Under the pieces are notes generated by a model, which saw nothing but the letters and a program-made list of their open reading frames with translations, was not told the DNA's origin and ran no database searches. Shown piece by piece: positions 21,955 to 33,649 of a DNA stretch of 64,000 bases. The stretch lies in the NCBI GenBank assembly GCA_022393335.1, contig JAJEKB010001448.1, positions 4,212 through 68,211 on the forward strand, in the 5' to 3' direction. Within the stretch, counting starts at the first letter, position 1. The number at the start of each line of letters is the position of its first letter. Source of the DNA: Macrotrachela quadricornifera (Eukaryota > Rotifera > Eurotatoria > Philodinida > Philodinidae). The translations under genes were made by a program, and so were the position numbers.

Positions 21955-23595
21955 TCATTGAATAAATCTTCTTAATTTATTTGTAAATATATTCATAATA
22001 TGTTGTCTTAAAGATTGGTTATAACGATAAAGTAAAATAATATTTATAATAAGAGAATATGATGGAAATGAACCAAGAATATATATAAGAGAAGAACCCA
22101 TTGAAAAAGATGATGGAAAAATAACTGGAAGAAAATAAGTAGGCACCCATCCAATAAGAAATATTCCAAGCATTAATCCAATATTTAATAAAATTTTCAT
22201 ATTATGTTTTGAAATACGTTCAGATTTATGAATATGCTTTTGACGATTTTCATGTGAGTGAATTTGTGTTTGAGTTTGATCTAAATTTGGAATTTGAATA
22301 TGATCACGAGTAGTACTTATTCTTTCTAATGGTATTTGATTTGTATTTACTGTTCGAGCTCGTGATCGTACAGCTATTATAAATATATTTATATTTGTTG
22401 TACAATGAATTATTAATGGACATAAAACAAGTGTTATTAATGTATAACTATTAATTAATTTTCCACGATCTCCACCACGACAAACCTTAAAAAGATTTTA
22501 ATCATTTATTTTTTGATGACATTAAATTTAATTAATCTTTCTTATTCAAAAAAATAATTCTATTTTTCTAAAATAAATTAGATTTCTTGAGTACATATGT
22601 CATGTCACTGGAGAGGGTGGATGACTAAAAAAAGACGAATAATACAATCAATTACATATAAAAATCTTTGAAGGATTTATAATCGTACTATTTGTAAATA
22701 ACAATTAGAGAATATTCACAATATTCTAACTAAAATGTATCACAAACTACATTAGTAAAGTTTGATGCATCTGAATGAATAGGAGTGAAGATGATCAAAC
22801 AGTTTTTAGAAAAGGAACGATTGAACACATATTGTCCCATGCTCTTATGATCTCTTGACAGGTTCAAATTCTTAGTCTCAAACGTAGGTTTTTTCAGCTG
22901 AAAATACAGTCTTCCGTGTCAAAAATATGCTGAAATCTCTATAAGAAACTGTATAGACGAGGTGCGATTTCATATAATAGACAGATCAATCTTACGGAGA
23001 AAAATCTTTTCATATATGACACGTTTAGGCATATATTGTATTAATCAAGTTCAACAGTTGTGCGAATTGGTGTCTTAGTTAATTAGCATTTTCTCATGTA
23101 TGACATCCCGTAGAGTTCACGAAAGCATTAATCATATTCAAATCAAACAAAAAAAAACAATTTCTTTGTATAAAATAAAATCTTACAAAAGGATTTTGAT
23201 ATATTTGTGGAATTGGTAGTAAAAATCCCATAATCCATTGTAAAATAAATTATTGAAATAAATCGATTAATAGCAACAATAACATAAGAATAAATAACTT
23301 GACTATTAACAACTGTTTGAAAATATAATAAAATTGTACATGTATTACCTTGACTACTCATTTGAGAAAAATTTGGTAAAAATGTTAATATTACAAATAA
23401 ATTCCAATAAATAGCATATATTATTATTGATATACAAACATTTACTGTTAATAAATTTAAATTTTTTGAACGAAATGGATAATGTATTAATATTATTAAT
23501 GAATAAATAAATGCAGTAATTATCATTAGAAATAAATTTATTTCTTGTAAAATTGTAGTTGTAAGAGCGAGAGGTGTTGCATCAAAGATACCCAT
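21955..23595 (-). pseudogene. Class A G-protein-coupled receptor, frameshifted
   Basis: Exon 1 (23595-23187) encodes TM1-TM3, ending VIVAINRFISIIYF (NRF at the DRY position). About base 23238-23242 the frame then breaks. In the next frame the sequence continues as a normal TM4, WIMGFLLPIPQIYQNPF, up to a GTAAGA donor at 23186. Exon 2 (22485-21955) starts VCRGGDRGKLINSYTL in phase and carries TM5, a long basic third inner loop (residues with many Q, H and R), TM6 (LMLGIFLIGWVPTYF) and TM7, ending NKLRRFIQ. The intron of about 700 bp (22486-23186) is more than ten times the usual length here. The second inner loop appears deleted along with the frame. It is a recent pseudogene, an allele-specific lesion, or a sequencing error. 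Confidence 0.75.
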
Positions 23596-24346
23596 TTTTA
23601 TTTTAAAATAATAATGTTTTTTTATTCATCATTAACAAACTAAATATATTCTGTCAAAAACATATAATATATTTATTTATTCATTTATTTTTATATCAAA
23701 TTTCATTTCCCTTTTCTCAAATTATTATTTTTATATCTTTAAATTAAATGCACACTTATTAATTATCATAGAAATTTTTCTGACATGAATAAATTAGTTG
23801 ATCAAATTTTTAAAAACAGTAATACAATTATTATATTATAAATTTAAATCAACTGTCTGCTCTCATTCATACTGGAAAATATATTAACAATTTGAGTCAA
23901 TTAAAATTGAATATTCATAGATAAACAATATTAGTCGATATTCTTCTCAGATTCTTGTGTGTCTTGATAAGTGAGAAAAGATTGTTTTTCTTTTAAAAGG
24001 ATCTTGATAGAACCATCTAGTATTTTTTATTACTCATTTCAATAATTTTAATTTGTTTTTCATGTTTTCTATTATTGCATTCATATTTTTTTAAGGAAAC
24101 AAATTTTTACATTTTTGATATGCATATTTTACCTAAAAATTTATCTTGTTCTGTAGTATGTAAATTGAAGTTAAAATAATATAAATGAATGATCAATATT
24201 CATTTAAATTATCAATTAACTAAATTTTTTTTTTAAAAATAATTATAAATATTATAAAATATATTTTATTCTTTTATTAATAACTGATTGAATTATATAA
24301 TATGATATAATATTAAAATAATAATGTTCTTTATTGAAAATTAGTA
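23596..24346. other. Intergenic, nothing seen
   Basis: Very AT-rich spacer between the receptor and permease genes with homopolymer runs and no supported feature. Confidence 0.4.
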
Positions 24347-26889
24347 TTATGGATTAATAATATCTCTTCGTGCACGTTCATTAACATTGTCAGTTATTAA
24401 ATCAATTTCTTTAAGTGGTATAAATCGTGTTTTTTTAACAATTTTGTAGGCAAAAAACATAATTGCAAATATTGGCAATATTATATAACCCGATAAAAAT
24501 GTAGACACATTGAATGAATGTTGAGTACATGTAGAATTTTTTACATCGAAAAGATCTTCGCTAAATGTATAAGTTTCAAACATTGAAGTTCCGTTGTCTG
24601 TGTTAGTACAATTAACTTGTTTTGTAGTAAATGCTGAATATCCTTGTCCAAATACACAAAAAATAATAAGAAAACCAGCTAAAAATGGTCCAATTGGAAA
24701 GAATAATGCTTTATAAACAAGATCATTCAATGAATAACCTTGACGAATATATGCTCGACGAAATCGCCAATGTGCTATTGCAATACCAAACCATGCAATA
24801 AAACCCATAACACTAGTCATGTTTACAAGCCATGTATAAATAACTTGATTACCAACAAATGAAAGACCAAAAAGAGAAGTTGCAAGAAAAGTTGTTAATA
24901 CCAAACACCAAATAGGAATTCCACCTTTATTTAAATGACGAAATATACGTGGTGCTTTACCTTCCATGGCCAATGTCCAAAAAATACGTGTACATAAATA
25001 AAGACCAGAATTACCAGCGGATAATATTGTTGTTAGAATAACAGCATTCATAATATGCTTTGCACCAGGAATTCCAGATCTTCCAAATACTAATGTAAAA
25101 GGTGATACGGCAATATTTTCAACACCACCAATTTTAGCAAGATTTTCATCATTATATGGAATAACAAGACCCATAATAAAGACAGCACCGACAAAGAATA
25201 AAACAATACGCCATATAGTTCCATTCATTGCACGAGGTACATCTCGTTTGGGATTAGCACTTTCACCGGCAGCAATACCTACAGCTTCAGTTCCCTATAA
25301 AATAATAAATATATTTCAAATTTTTCTAGATATATTATCAAAATATTCTTTCTAATTATTATAGACTAATCGTATTAGAATATAAACTAATCTGCTGACA
25401 TAAAGTTTGATAATTATATATTTATCACATGTCACAGAAAAATATAATTTAAAATAATAAATTTTTCTATTTATTATGAATTATATATTATTAAAGAAAA
25501 GTATTCTTACTTGAAAAGCAAAGCCTGAAATAATAGATGTAGTTATTATACCAGCTATTCCACCGACAAATGGTGCTTCTCCTATTTTCCAATTTTCAAA
25601 ACCAATTGTACGTTTATGGCCTTTTTCACCAATAGCACCAGCATCTACTAATATGCCAACTAACAAAAAGATAAATACAGTAACTACTTTGATCATAGCA
25701 AACCAATATTCTGCTTCTCCATAACCTTTTACTGTGAAGGCATTCAATAAAAACATAATTAACATTCCTAATATTGACCATACTATACTAGGAAAATGTG
25801 GTAACCAAAATTGTACGATAATACCAGCAGCTACCAATTCACCTGCTATAGTTGTCACCCATGAAAAATAATAATTATAAGCTAATGCAAAACCAAATGC
25901 CTCATCAACAAAACGACTACCAAATGTATTGAAAGAACCACTTATAGGATATTGAGTCGAAAGTTCAGCTAGAATAAATATTAATCTATTAAGATGTTTT
26001 AATAATACTAAAACTTTATAAAATGTATTAAATTTTATTAAAGAGATATATATAAATTAATCGTATAGAATATAACTAAATACTTTCATATACAATAAAC
26101 AAAAAAATATTTGTATTATGTATAATGGTTAGATTATTATTAAATAAAAACTCTATTTCATACTTGATGATCATGATTCATCTTATCTTATTGTTTTGTT
26201 CTTTTCCTCTGATAGTACTGAATATAATGAGATGTTTAAGAAAAGAAAAATATTTGATGTTTTTTTGTTTTGCAAGGGAAAAGAAAATAGGAATAATATT
26301 AACAAATTAAAATCTTATCTATTTTGAATGAAAAAGATTTTCATTAAATTCGTTTTACCTAAACTTGTCATAACAAAGTAGACCATAACTGAAATAATAA
26401 GATAAGAAGTAAGAGCACCCGCAGGACCTGCTGATGCTAATGCTTGACCAGAAGCTAAAAATAATCCTGTTCCAATAGTACCACCTAATGCAATCATAAT
26501 CATATGTCGTTCTTTTAAATTTCGATGAAGATCATCATTATTTGTTAATATTAACTGTTTATCATCACCGTTTTCATTATAAATATTATTTAATGGTTCT
26601 TTTCTAAATCGTTTTGGTAGAATATTATGAAATACTCTTTGAATAACATTCGTCTAAAAACAAAACAAAATAAAACAATATAAATAATTTTGTTTAAAAT
26701 TATACATGAGTATTGTTTTGATTGATATAATTATTATCTATTTGTGTTGAATCTACATATGATGATGCTGATGAAATAACACTAATCTAAATAAATAAAT
26801 GTGTTTATTATTGGAAAGAAAAATTTCTAAATTTAACGTACCGGTATTCCATTTTCATCTAGACTATTGTTAAAATGATTGGTCTTCAT
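24347..26889 (-). CDS. AAT-family amino-acid permease (bacterial/fungal type, LysP/Can1-like), 609 aa
   Basis: Five exons on the minus strand: 26889-26842, 26786-26706, 26653-26359, 25968-25511 and 25294-24347. All junctions are GT..AG and in phase. After an Asn/Ser-rich cytosolic tail comes the family signature ERHMIMIALGGTIGTGLFLA (TM1), then AGPAGALTSYLIISVMVYFVMTSL, ELSTQYPISGSFNTF, FWFAMIKVVTVFIF-like TM5, and GTEAVGIAAGESANPKRDVP before TM7. These are hallmarks of the APC-superfamily AAT group, proton-coupled uptake permeases for basic and other amino acids. About 12 membrane segments; the last loop (residues near 530-560) is Cys/Asn-rich. Animals use other APC groups (CAT/LAT), so descent by horizontal transfer is likely, followed by intron gain. 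The frame is intact. The intron before exon 4 (25969-26358, 390 bp) is unusually long. Confidence 0.88.
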
Positions 26890-27549
26890 TATGTTTATCT
26901 AAAAAATAGAATGATACATCATCATTTTGTATTCTTGTTTTTATATAATACGTTTTTATCTTAGAAAATTTTCTGTTGTTTTTTCAATAAATGAAAAAAT
27001 CTCAACATCTTTTTCTTCTTATCAGTATCATATATGATGCATCATTTTCTTTATTTTTTTGTTATATAGCTACTGAGGACAATTAGTTTGTTACTACGTT
27101 TTCTCTTAAATTTTATAAAAATCTTTTTAGAAAAAATAAAAAAATACGCATAAATATAACATGAGAGTCCTGTAATCAGTAAAGATTTATTATCATTACA
27201 AAGATGAAATGACAAAATAAATGTGTATTCTACCTGTTCTTTTTATAGTTTAAATCAACAAATATTTAAAACAAGTTAACCGGGGCAATATGCAAAGTTT
27301 AAATTTCATTATTTTTTTGTTATCACTTATTATTAATCATAGTCTATCGATTATCTCTTGATGATTAATGATTATATTTTTATATATATTTTTTCTAATA
27401 AATAATAAAGTTTCATTTTGTTAAATACAAAATAAACTTATATATATGTTCAAATATATGATATAAAAATAAAATAAGAATAATTCATTATTATTTTATT
27501 ATATAAGAAATTTTCATCAATTAATCTTTGAAAATTAGTTAGTTGATGT
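26890..27549. other. Intergenic, nothing seen
   Basis: AT-rich spacer upstream of the permease; it should hold the permease promoter, but no clear TATA box or motif stands out among the AT runs. Confidence 0.4.
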
Positions 27550-28317
27550 TTATATATAACGAATGGATATATCAGATTGATTCCATTTGATTTGTTGATA
27601 TATGGTTATTGTATTTATTTCATTTATTGTGCAACATGGACCTGGATGATAACCTCGAACATTTGATGCAATATAATGTTCTTCAGCTGGAACAAATAAT
27701 CTAGATTCAAGTTCGAAAAACCAATTTATCATTTGTCCATGAAGAAGTTGTGAACCAGTTTTTAATGTTTCATTAATTTGAGCAATACTATCAAAACGAT
27801 AAAAACCAAAATTTGAATTATTTTTAGTAAAATTTAATAATGGATCTATTTGTGATGGTACATAAATGTCTTCACCTAAAACAATTGAACCATTTTTTGT
27901 TCGAATTTTATAATTAATATAATTATCATTTATTGATAGAGATATATTTATACAATTATTTATTTTTGAATCAATTGAAATATTTCCTGATTTCCATCCT
28001 AAACGATCATTTCCATATGAAAACCATTTATTTTTAAAAAAATCATATGTTAAACCAATATCTATCGAAACTCCATTAAATCGGTTAAATATTCCAAGAC
28101 TAATATAAAATCCATCATTAGATAATGTTTTATTTGATGGAAAAATAATTGCTGGTAAACAATAGATTAATTGTGTAGATATAAATGCATATTGACATGA
28201 TGTATCAACACGATACCAAGCACCTGTTCCACCACCATTCCATGCTTGGCTACAATTAAATATACATTCATTTACATTTAATAATAATATTATTATCAAT
28301 AAAAAAAGAAATTTCAT
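27550..28317 (-). CDS. Secreted protein of unknown function, 255 aa
   Basis: Single exon with a clear signal peptide (MKFLFLLIIILLLNVNEC, residues 1-18). The mature part has about eight possible N-glycosylation sites and paired cysteines (near FNCSQAWNGGGTGAWY, TSCQYAF, NNCINISLS and GPCCTIN). The composition of alternating polar/hydrophobic stretches (ISLGIFNRFNGVSIDIGL, INISLSINDNYINYKI) suggests a beta-sandwich, perhaps lectin- or carbohydrate-binding-like. I do not recognise the family. It is divergently arranged with the gene at 28748, 430 bp away. Confidence 0.65.
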   Translation of the reverse strand: MKFLFLLIIILLLNVNECIFNCSQAWNGGGTGAWYRVDTSCQYAFISTQLIYCLPAIIFPSNKTLSNDGFYISLGIFNRFNGVSIDIGLTYDFFKNKWFSYGNDRLGWKSGNISIDSKINNCINISLSINDNYINYKIRTKNGSIVLGEDIYVPSQIDPLLNFTKNNSNFGFYRFDSIAQINETLKTGSQLLHGQMINWFFELESRLFVPAEEHYIASNVRGYHPGPCCTINEINTITIYQQIKWNQSDISIRYI

Positions 28318-28747
28318 TTGACAAAATAATCTTTTCTATTTATTAAAAATTCTTTATTTTTTTGGTCTATGTTAGATTTATTTCTTATCATAACTTATTT
28401 TATTTTATTTTTTGTCAATAAAAGATAAACAATATTGTTTTTATTGTTTTTAGATTTTTTTTATTTTATAGAAGACGTATATTCATTTGATCTGTTTAAC
28501 AAGAGTTTTTAAATAAAGTTTCATTTATGATTATCAATAAATGCAAGGATATTTATAATGAAATGTTTTGGTTATTCAAAATAATGACGCAGTTAATATA
28601 GGTAATTATATACGTTAGATAGATAAAATGGGCGTTGTCGCACTATTGCACTTCTCTATTCCTGCACTTTTTCATGCACGTTATGCTTCATATATTTTTT
28701 TATACGGACATATAAATAATAACGACAATCATTATTTACTGTAAATA
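28318..28747. promoter_or_regulatory. Shared spacer between divergent genes
   Basis: The genes at 27550-28317 (minus) and 28748-29392 (plus) point away from this 430-bp AT-rich region, so it probably contains both promoters. ATATTTTTTTATAC (28690-28703) is a possible TATA region for the plus gene. No other motif is evident. Confidence 0.35.
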
Positions 28748-29392
28748 ATGATTACAATAAACAAATCTATTCCATCATCGTTTGGAAAATTAACTTCTAC
28801 TATTTCTGGTCCATATACATTATATACATGTAATATATCATGTGAAATTATTGATAAATATCTTCCAAATAAACTTTCTTCTTTTCCTTCATTATCATGG
28901 ACAGATTCAATGAAACGTGATTTTTTTTATTCAAAACCAATTCTATTAGCGTCTCGTTCACAAATAAGTGATCATCAAGAAGAATTATCTCATTCAATAA
29001 CAATTGAAGATTTTTTTAAAAATTTATTATTAGAAAAAAATAATATATTAAGATATAATTTTATAATAACTGGTAATAATCTTGCATTTATTCGAATTCC
29101 TCATACTCGTCATATTTCATATCATATACTTGGTAAACATATAACATTAGCAAATTATTGTAATGATGTACGATTTGCTGGTGAATTTTGGCATGATGAA
29201 AATAATAAATATCTATTTAATAATAATTCTGGTACTTATCGACCATCAAATATATTAATTGAAAAAACTGTTCAAATTTTTAATGAATTAATTCCTTATT
29301 TAGAATTTCAAGGAATGTCTTATAAAATAAATTGTCGACCTTCTATTAACTCTCGTTTTATTTATAAATTAAAAAGAAGAAAATATAAATAA
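28748..29392 (+). CDS. Conserved-looking hypothetical protein, 214 aa
   Basis: Single exon, intact. No signal peptide or membrane segment, so probably cytosolic. Residues about 108-126 (FIITGNNLAFIRIPHTRHIS) are followed by a compact motif-rich part: LGKHITLANYCNDVRFAGEF, then WHDENNKYLFNNNSGTYRPS and IEKTVQIFNELIPYLEFQGM. The combination of a G-E-[FL]-W, a short acidic turn and N-N-x-S-G-T-Y-x-P resembles uncharacterised proteins I have seen in protists and fungi, but I cannot give a function or a domain name. The C-terminus is strongly basic (YKLKRRKYK). It is the first of two adjacent plus-strand genes, with the methyltransferase 335 bp on. Confidence 0.65.
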   Translation: MITINKSIPSSFGKLTSTISGPYTLYTCNISCEIIDKYLPNKLSSFPSLSWTDSMKRDFFYSKPILLASRSQISDHQEELSHSITIEDFFKNLLLEKNNILRYNFIITGNNLAFIRIPHTRHISYHILGKHITLANYCNDVRFAGEFWHDENNKYLFNNNSGTYRPSNILIEKTVQIFNELIPYLEFQGMSYKINCRPSINSRFIYKLKRRKYK

Positions 29393-29727
29393 ATATTTTT
29401 AAAGAAAATTGTATTCAAGAATAATGAATCAATTATTAATGAGACATATTCAAAAAAAAAAAAAAAGAATTTTTATGTATTGTTCATGTAAACAAAAGAA
29501 CGAAAATGCTTTTTTTTTTTAAAAAAAAGAATTGGTTACAGCGTATGTGTCTTCATATAATAAGTAATGGTTAAACATACTCAAAATGTAAAATGTATTT
29601 ATGTAACTTGTGTACATCGAGTTTTTCTTGTTTTTATTTTTCACTTTCGTCTTTCAATACAACTAGGTTTTTTTTAATAATAAAACCATTTTTATTTAAT
29701 AAAATAGATATTATTTCTATATTAATA

Positions 29728-30777
29728 ATGATTACTCGAAAATTATTTCAATCACCAACTTTTTTATTTTCATTTTCTTTAATTTCATTTTTATTACTTA
29801 TTATACATTATTATTCAAAATATCATTCATTAAATACTATACATACAACTAGTAATAATAATAATAATAATAATAATAAAAATACATATGAAAATATTCC
29901 AACAAAAATTTTTGAAATAAATGATCGAGAACCAACATTTAAATTAGCAACATATGATGGATATAAATTTCCATTAGAACGAAATCGTGCACAAACAACA
30001 TTAATTACTTCTTTACAACTTCGTCAAAGATGTCAAAAAAATCCTAATACAACTGTTGTTGATATTGGTGCATCATTAGGTATATTGATTTAAAAATTTT
30101 TAAAAAAAAGAATCCTTCTTTTTTCTTATTTAGGAGAATTTGGTTTCTATGCAGCAGCATGTGGATGTCAAGTATATATGTTTGAAATTGAACCAAAAAA
30201 ACTTTCATTTATTAAAAAATCTATAAAACTTAATTCATTTGAATCACGTATTCATTTAATTGCGAAAGCTGTTAGTGATTTAAAAGCCAATACAACAGTT
30301 TATTTTAGTAGAAATACTAGTAGTCAATTATCAGATTCAAACGATATTAATATTAATAATCCAGATATATATATTGGTGAAACAATTAATTTAAATCAAT
30401 ATTCATTTCCATCTGATATATATATACTTCGTGTTGATGTTCAAGGACATGAATTACATGTTTTTCGATCAGCTGAAAAATTATTTCGAGAATATATTGT
30501 ACATCATGCTATTTTTGAATATACATCTTGGGGAACAACAAAAACTGTACAAAAAGATATATTTGGTTATATGAAACATATTTTAGGTGCAAAAAAATTT
30601 TATGCACTTCATCCAAAAGAACCAAGTATTTATGGACCTTTAGATGAAGAGGATATTATTGAATTTTATACTAAACATAATGAACAACGTTTACAAAGAG
30701 ATGTTTATGTATTATTTAGAGATGAAGGATTAATTATAACTTCAGCTCCTTATACTTTTGAGTCATCTTATACATAA
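29728..30777 (+). CDS. Membrane-anchored FkbM-type methyltransferase, 331 aa
   Basis: Two exons, 29728-30079 and 30134-30777, around a 54-bp intron. Residues 1-30 form a type II anchor (MITRKLFQSPTFLFSFSLIS and on), followed by an Asn-rich linker from an AAT microsatellite. The catalytic fold shows SAM motif I split by the intron (NTTVVDIGASLG | EFGFYAAACG), then an acidic residue after the next strand (VYMFEIEP), and DIYILRVDVQGHELHVFRSA, which is characteristic of the FkbM family. These enzymes methylate hydroxyls on sugars or lipids, and the anchor suggests the secretory pathway facing the lumen. An upstream in-frame ATG (29593) would add 45 residues of odd composition and hide the anchor, so 29728 is preferred. 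Animal and bacterial homologues both exist, so origin is open. Confidence 0.8.
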
Positions 30778-33581
30778 TTTGATATATTCAATTGTTTACA
30801 ACGAATATTTTATTTTCATTTATTATCATTAAAAAGTATTGTAATTGTTTAGTTTTTTGTAGATGTTTTTTATTCAATTATTTGATTAAATATTCATAAT
30901 ATAGATATGTGAACAACATTATATTGAAAAATTCGTGAGATTTTTCTGTCTTTAAAAACAAATTCAATTCATTATTCTAAAGTTTGATGATTTATCGAAA
31001 TGTGGTATGATGAACAAAAATATATTTAGGATTTCAAATTTTTTCAAATTATACTATACTAATTTCGATGACTTGATAATTCAATGATAGAATAATATAT
31101 GTTCATTAAAATAAATATTATTCATTATTATGAAGTCGTTCCTTTTCATCAGCTAATAATCAAAAATATTTTGTCATTCTATGACCAATTGATTCTTCAG
31201 ATTGTAGTAACAATGACAATTAATTCATATTGATCGTATGACATTTCTTTTTTTTTTTAACATCATTTTTACAATGTGAGATTCATCTTTATTCATCAAT
31301 GTTAGTAAAAGTAGCCAGTTTCTATCAGGGAATGACCAATGAGAAATATATATTTCTTCCTCTAATCTCAATTAAAGATGAATGAAAAATGTTCCAAAAA
31401 AATTTTTATAAAACTGAAAAGAACATGACTATTTTATTATCATCTATAAATCGTTTTTTGTACAAGAATTGGTGTTTATCTAAACCTTCTATCTATGATA
31501 GTGATCTTAGTCAACGCTTTGAGTAATTAAAGCAGAAAAGATCTATTCGAATGTTCTTTTTATCCCTAGATTTATATCTCACTTGACTCGGTACCAGAGA
31601 TGTCCATCGCGGCTGAAAATCTGCCGCTGCCGCGCCGCTGTGGTATAAAATCGTAAGCTGCCACGCCGCGGTATTATATAAAATACATGTTGCCACGGTG
31701 CTTCTGCACACCGACATACTAAAAACGTTGCCGCTGTCGCAGCAATATTTGAAGAAAAGGTTACAGCACTACTACTGGCACTACATGAAGAAAAAATGCC
31801 ACTTTTTGGAGTTTAGTTTCAGGTCTGAGGCTGGATATTTTTTAGAATTAAAGATAAAGTTTCTGCAAAAAAATCGAGCCGCGTCGCTGCCGCAGTGGCT
31901 AAAACCATGAAAATCCTCTGCCGCGCCACTGCCGCTGCGCCATTATGAGTGATGTGCCGCGCCGCCAACCGCGGTCGCGGCGCGATGGACATCTTTGGTT
32001 TTAATTGCTGTCTTTTTCATGTGTACAACCAGCAAAACTATAAAGAAGCACAAAGGATTTCTTATTGTCGATCTTCCTAAAGTGACTTGACAAGTTTTGT
32101 AGTAGTGAACAAAAGTCCCGCAACATAGGAAAAACTATCTAAATAAGGATTCTTTGCCTTGAAACTTCTACTATAACAAGAACTTGTTGAGTTTTCATCA
32201 CAGGTAAAAGTTCAAACCATATGCTCTTGTCAAGGCTGAAATATAAGATACATATGTACGATTTTGTTTGGTTTTAATACAAGATTTCAGTGTTAATAGC
32301 ATTATAGTATACGTTTTTTCGAAAAGAATTTCTGTACCTTGACTTACTAGAATTAAAAAATCTTTACTACAGAAAATATCTTGCGCAAATTTTCCCCCAT
32401 GTTTGTGGGAAAGTATGAGGGTAAATGACGAGTAAAATTTTGTATAGATTTTAGCATTGAGAATTTTACTCTCATATTTCTGGAAACATATGAGAGGTAT
32501 TTAAATGTATTTTAATATTGAAAATTTTATCTACACTGTTTTTTTCTGCTTTGAATTCTTTTTAGATGCTATTAGCATTGAAATCTTTTAACAGTGGGAG
32601 ATTATTACGATACATTACAGCACGTTGCTTTTTCTAACATAAGTAGTTCATCATCTGATTTTCAACTAAAGATTTCATAGAATTAACTAGCAAAAATTTC
32701 CAAAACTTGTTGTTTTTCCTTTATGTAACTTTGATAAATTCGGTATGATTTGATTAATTTGCAAAAAGAATATGCTGTATTTATTTTGCAAGTAACACTT
32801 AAAGTAAAGAATCTTCATTTAGATCGTTTTTACTGTATTACGAGACTTTTATTCACGACTGTTAAGTGATCCTGAATGAATAATCGAAACTTATTGAAAA
32901 TTTATAAATATTTATTTTGATATTGACAAAAATTTAATCTGCGATAACGGAGTATTATATTTCGCTTTCTCAAAAGTATACCATTAGAGACTCTAGGAAG
33001 AGCGTCGAAAAAATGAAATGTTCACTACATCGAGAAAATACTCATATCAGATATGTAAATGGGCAGAATATATATGTCGAATGAAAATAGATCTGTTTTG
33101 ATCGTCATAATCTTTTCTACATAATCATTGAAAAAAATTTTACGATCATTTACAACTAATAACATCATTAACTAAGCAGTTAGAAAAGATGTGTAATATT
33201 TCAATTTAGAAATGTCAAATATGATTTTATTTATGTAACTATTCGCTTGTTTGAGTTAGTCACATCTTTAATCTTATAAACTAATGTTCATAAAAATTGC
33301 ATTTTAGTTTTCTCGGGATTTTTTTTTGTCTGTTAGCTTGAGAAATATCAATGAATCTTTTATAGTTTATTGAGTAAAACTGAAAGTGCAAAAAAACATA
33401 ATAATATCAAATTACAGAAAGAAAAACTAGCTTAAATAAATGAAGAAATACACAAATATTTTTGTAACCTAATATATTTAAGAAGGATTATATAAAATAT
33501 AGAGTGTATCCAGGTGTTTAATGTAATTTGATCGAAATAAAATTAATATTGAATTAAGGTCAAGCATATTCATCTATTTTT
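30778..33581. other. Intergenic with one small GC-rich element
   Basis: About 2.8 kb with no supported gene. It contains the CpG-rich TIR element at 31595-31997. The sequence around 32390-32510 has short alternating inverted words (CTCATATTTCTGG / CATATGAGAGG), possibly old element debris. Confidence 0.45.
31595..31997. mobile_element. Small CpG-rich hAT-like MITE, 403 bp
   Basis: Ends are CAGAGATGTCCATCGCGGC and the complement of CAAAGATGTCCATCGCGCCG. The interior is packed with GCCGC / CCGCGCCGCTG words at both ends, giving a strong GC and CpG island in AT-rich DNA. CAGAGATG-type ends are common in hAT elements. The flanks (CTCGGTAC on the left, GTTTTAAT on the right) do not form an 8-bp duplication, so the superfamily is tentative. 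Confidence 0.6.
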
Positions 33582-33591
33582 TATATAAAAG
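33582..33591 (+). promoter_or_regulatory. TATA box of the LRR gene
   Basis: TATATAAAAG lies 59 bp upstream of the ATG at 33650, a normal distance for a TATA box with a short leader. Confidence 0.55.
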
Positions 33592-33649
33592 GTGCAAATA
33601 AAAAGAGAATCGTAATTGTAACTCGACGAAAGTCTGGAAAAGGACAAAA

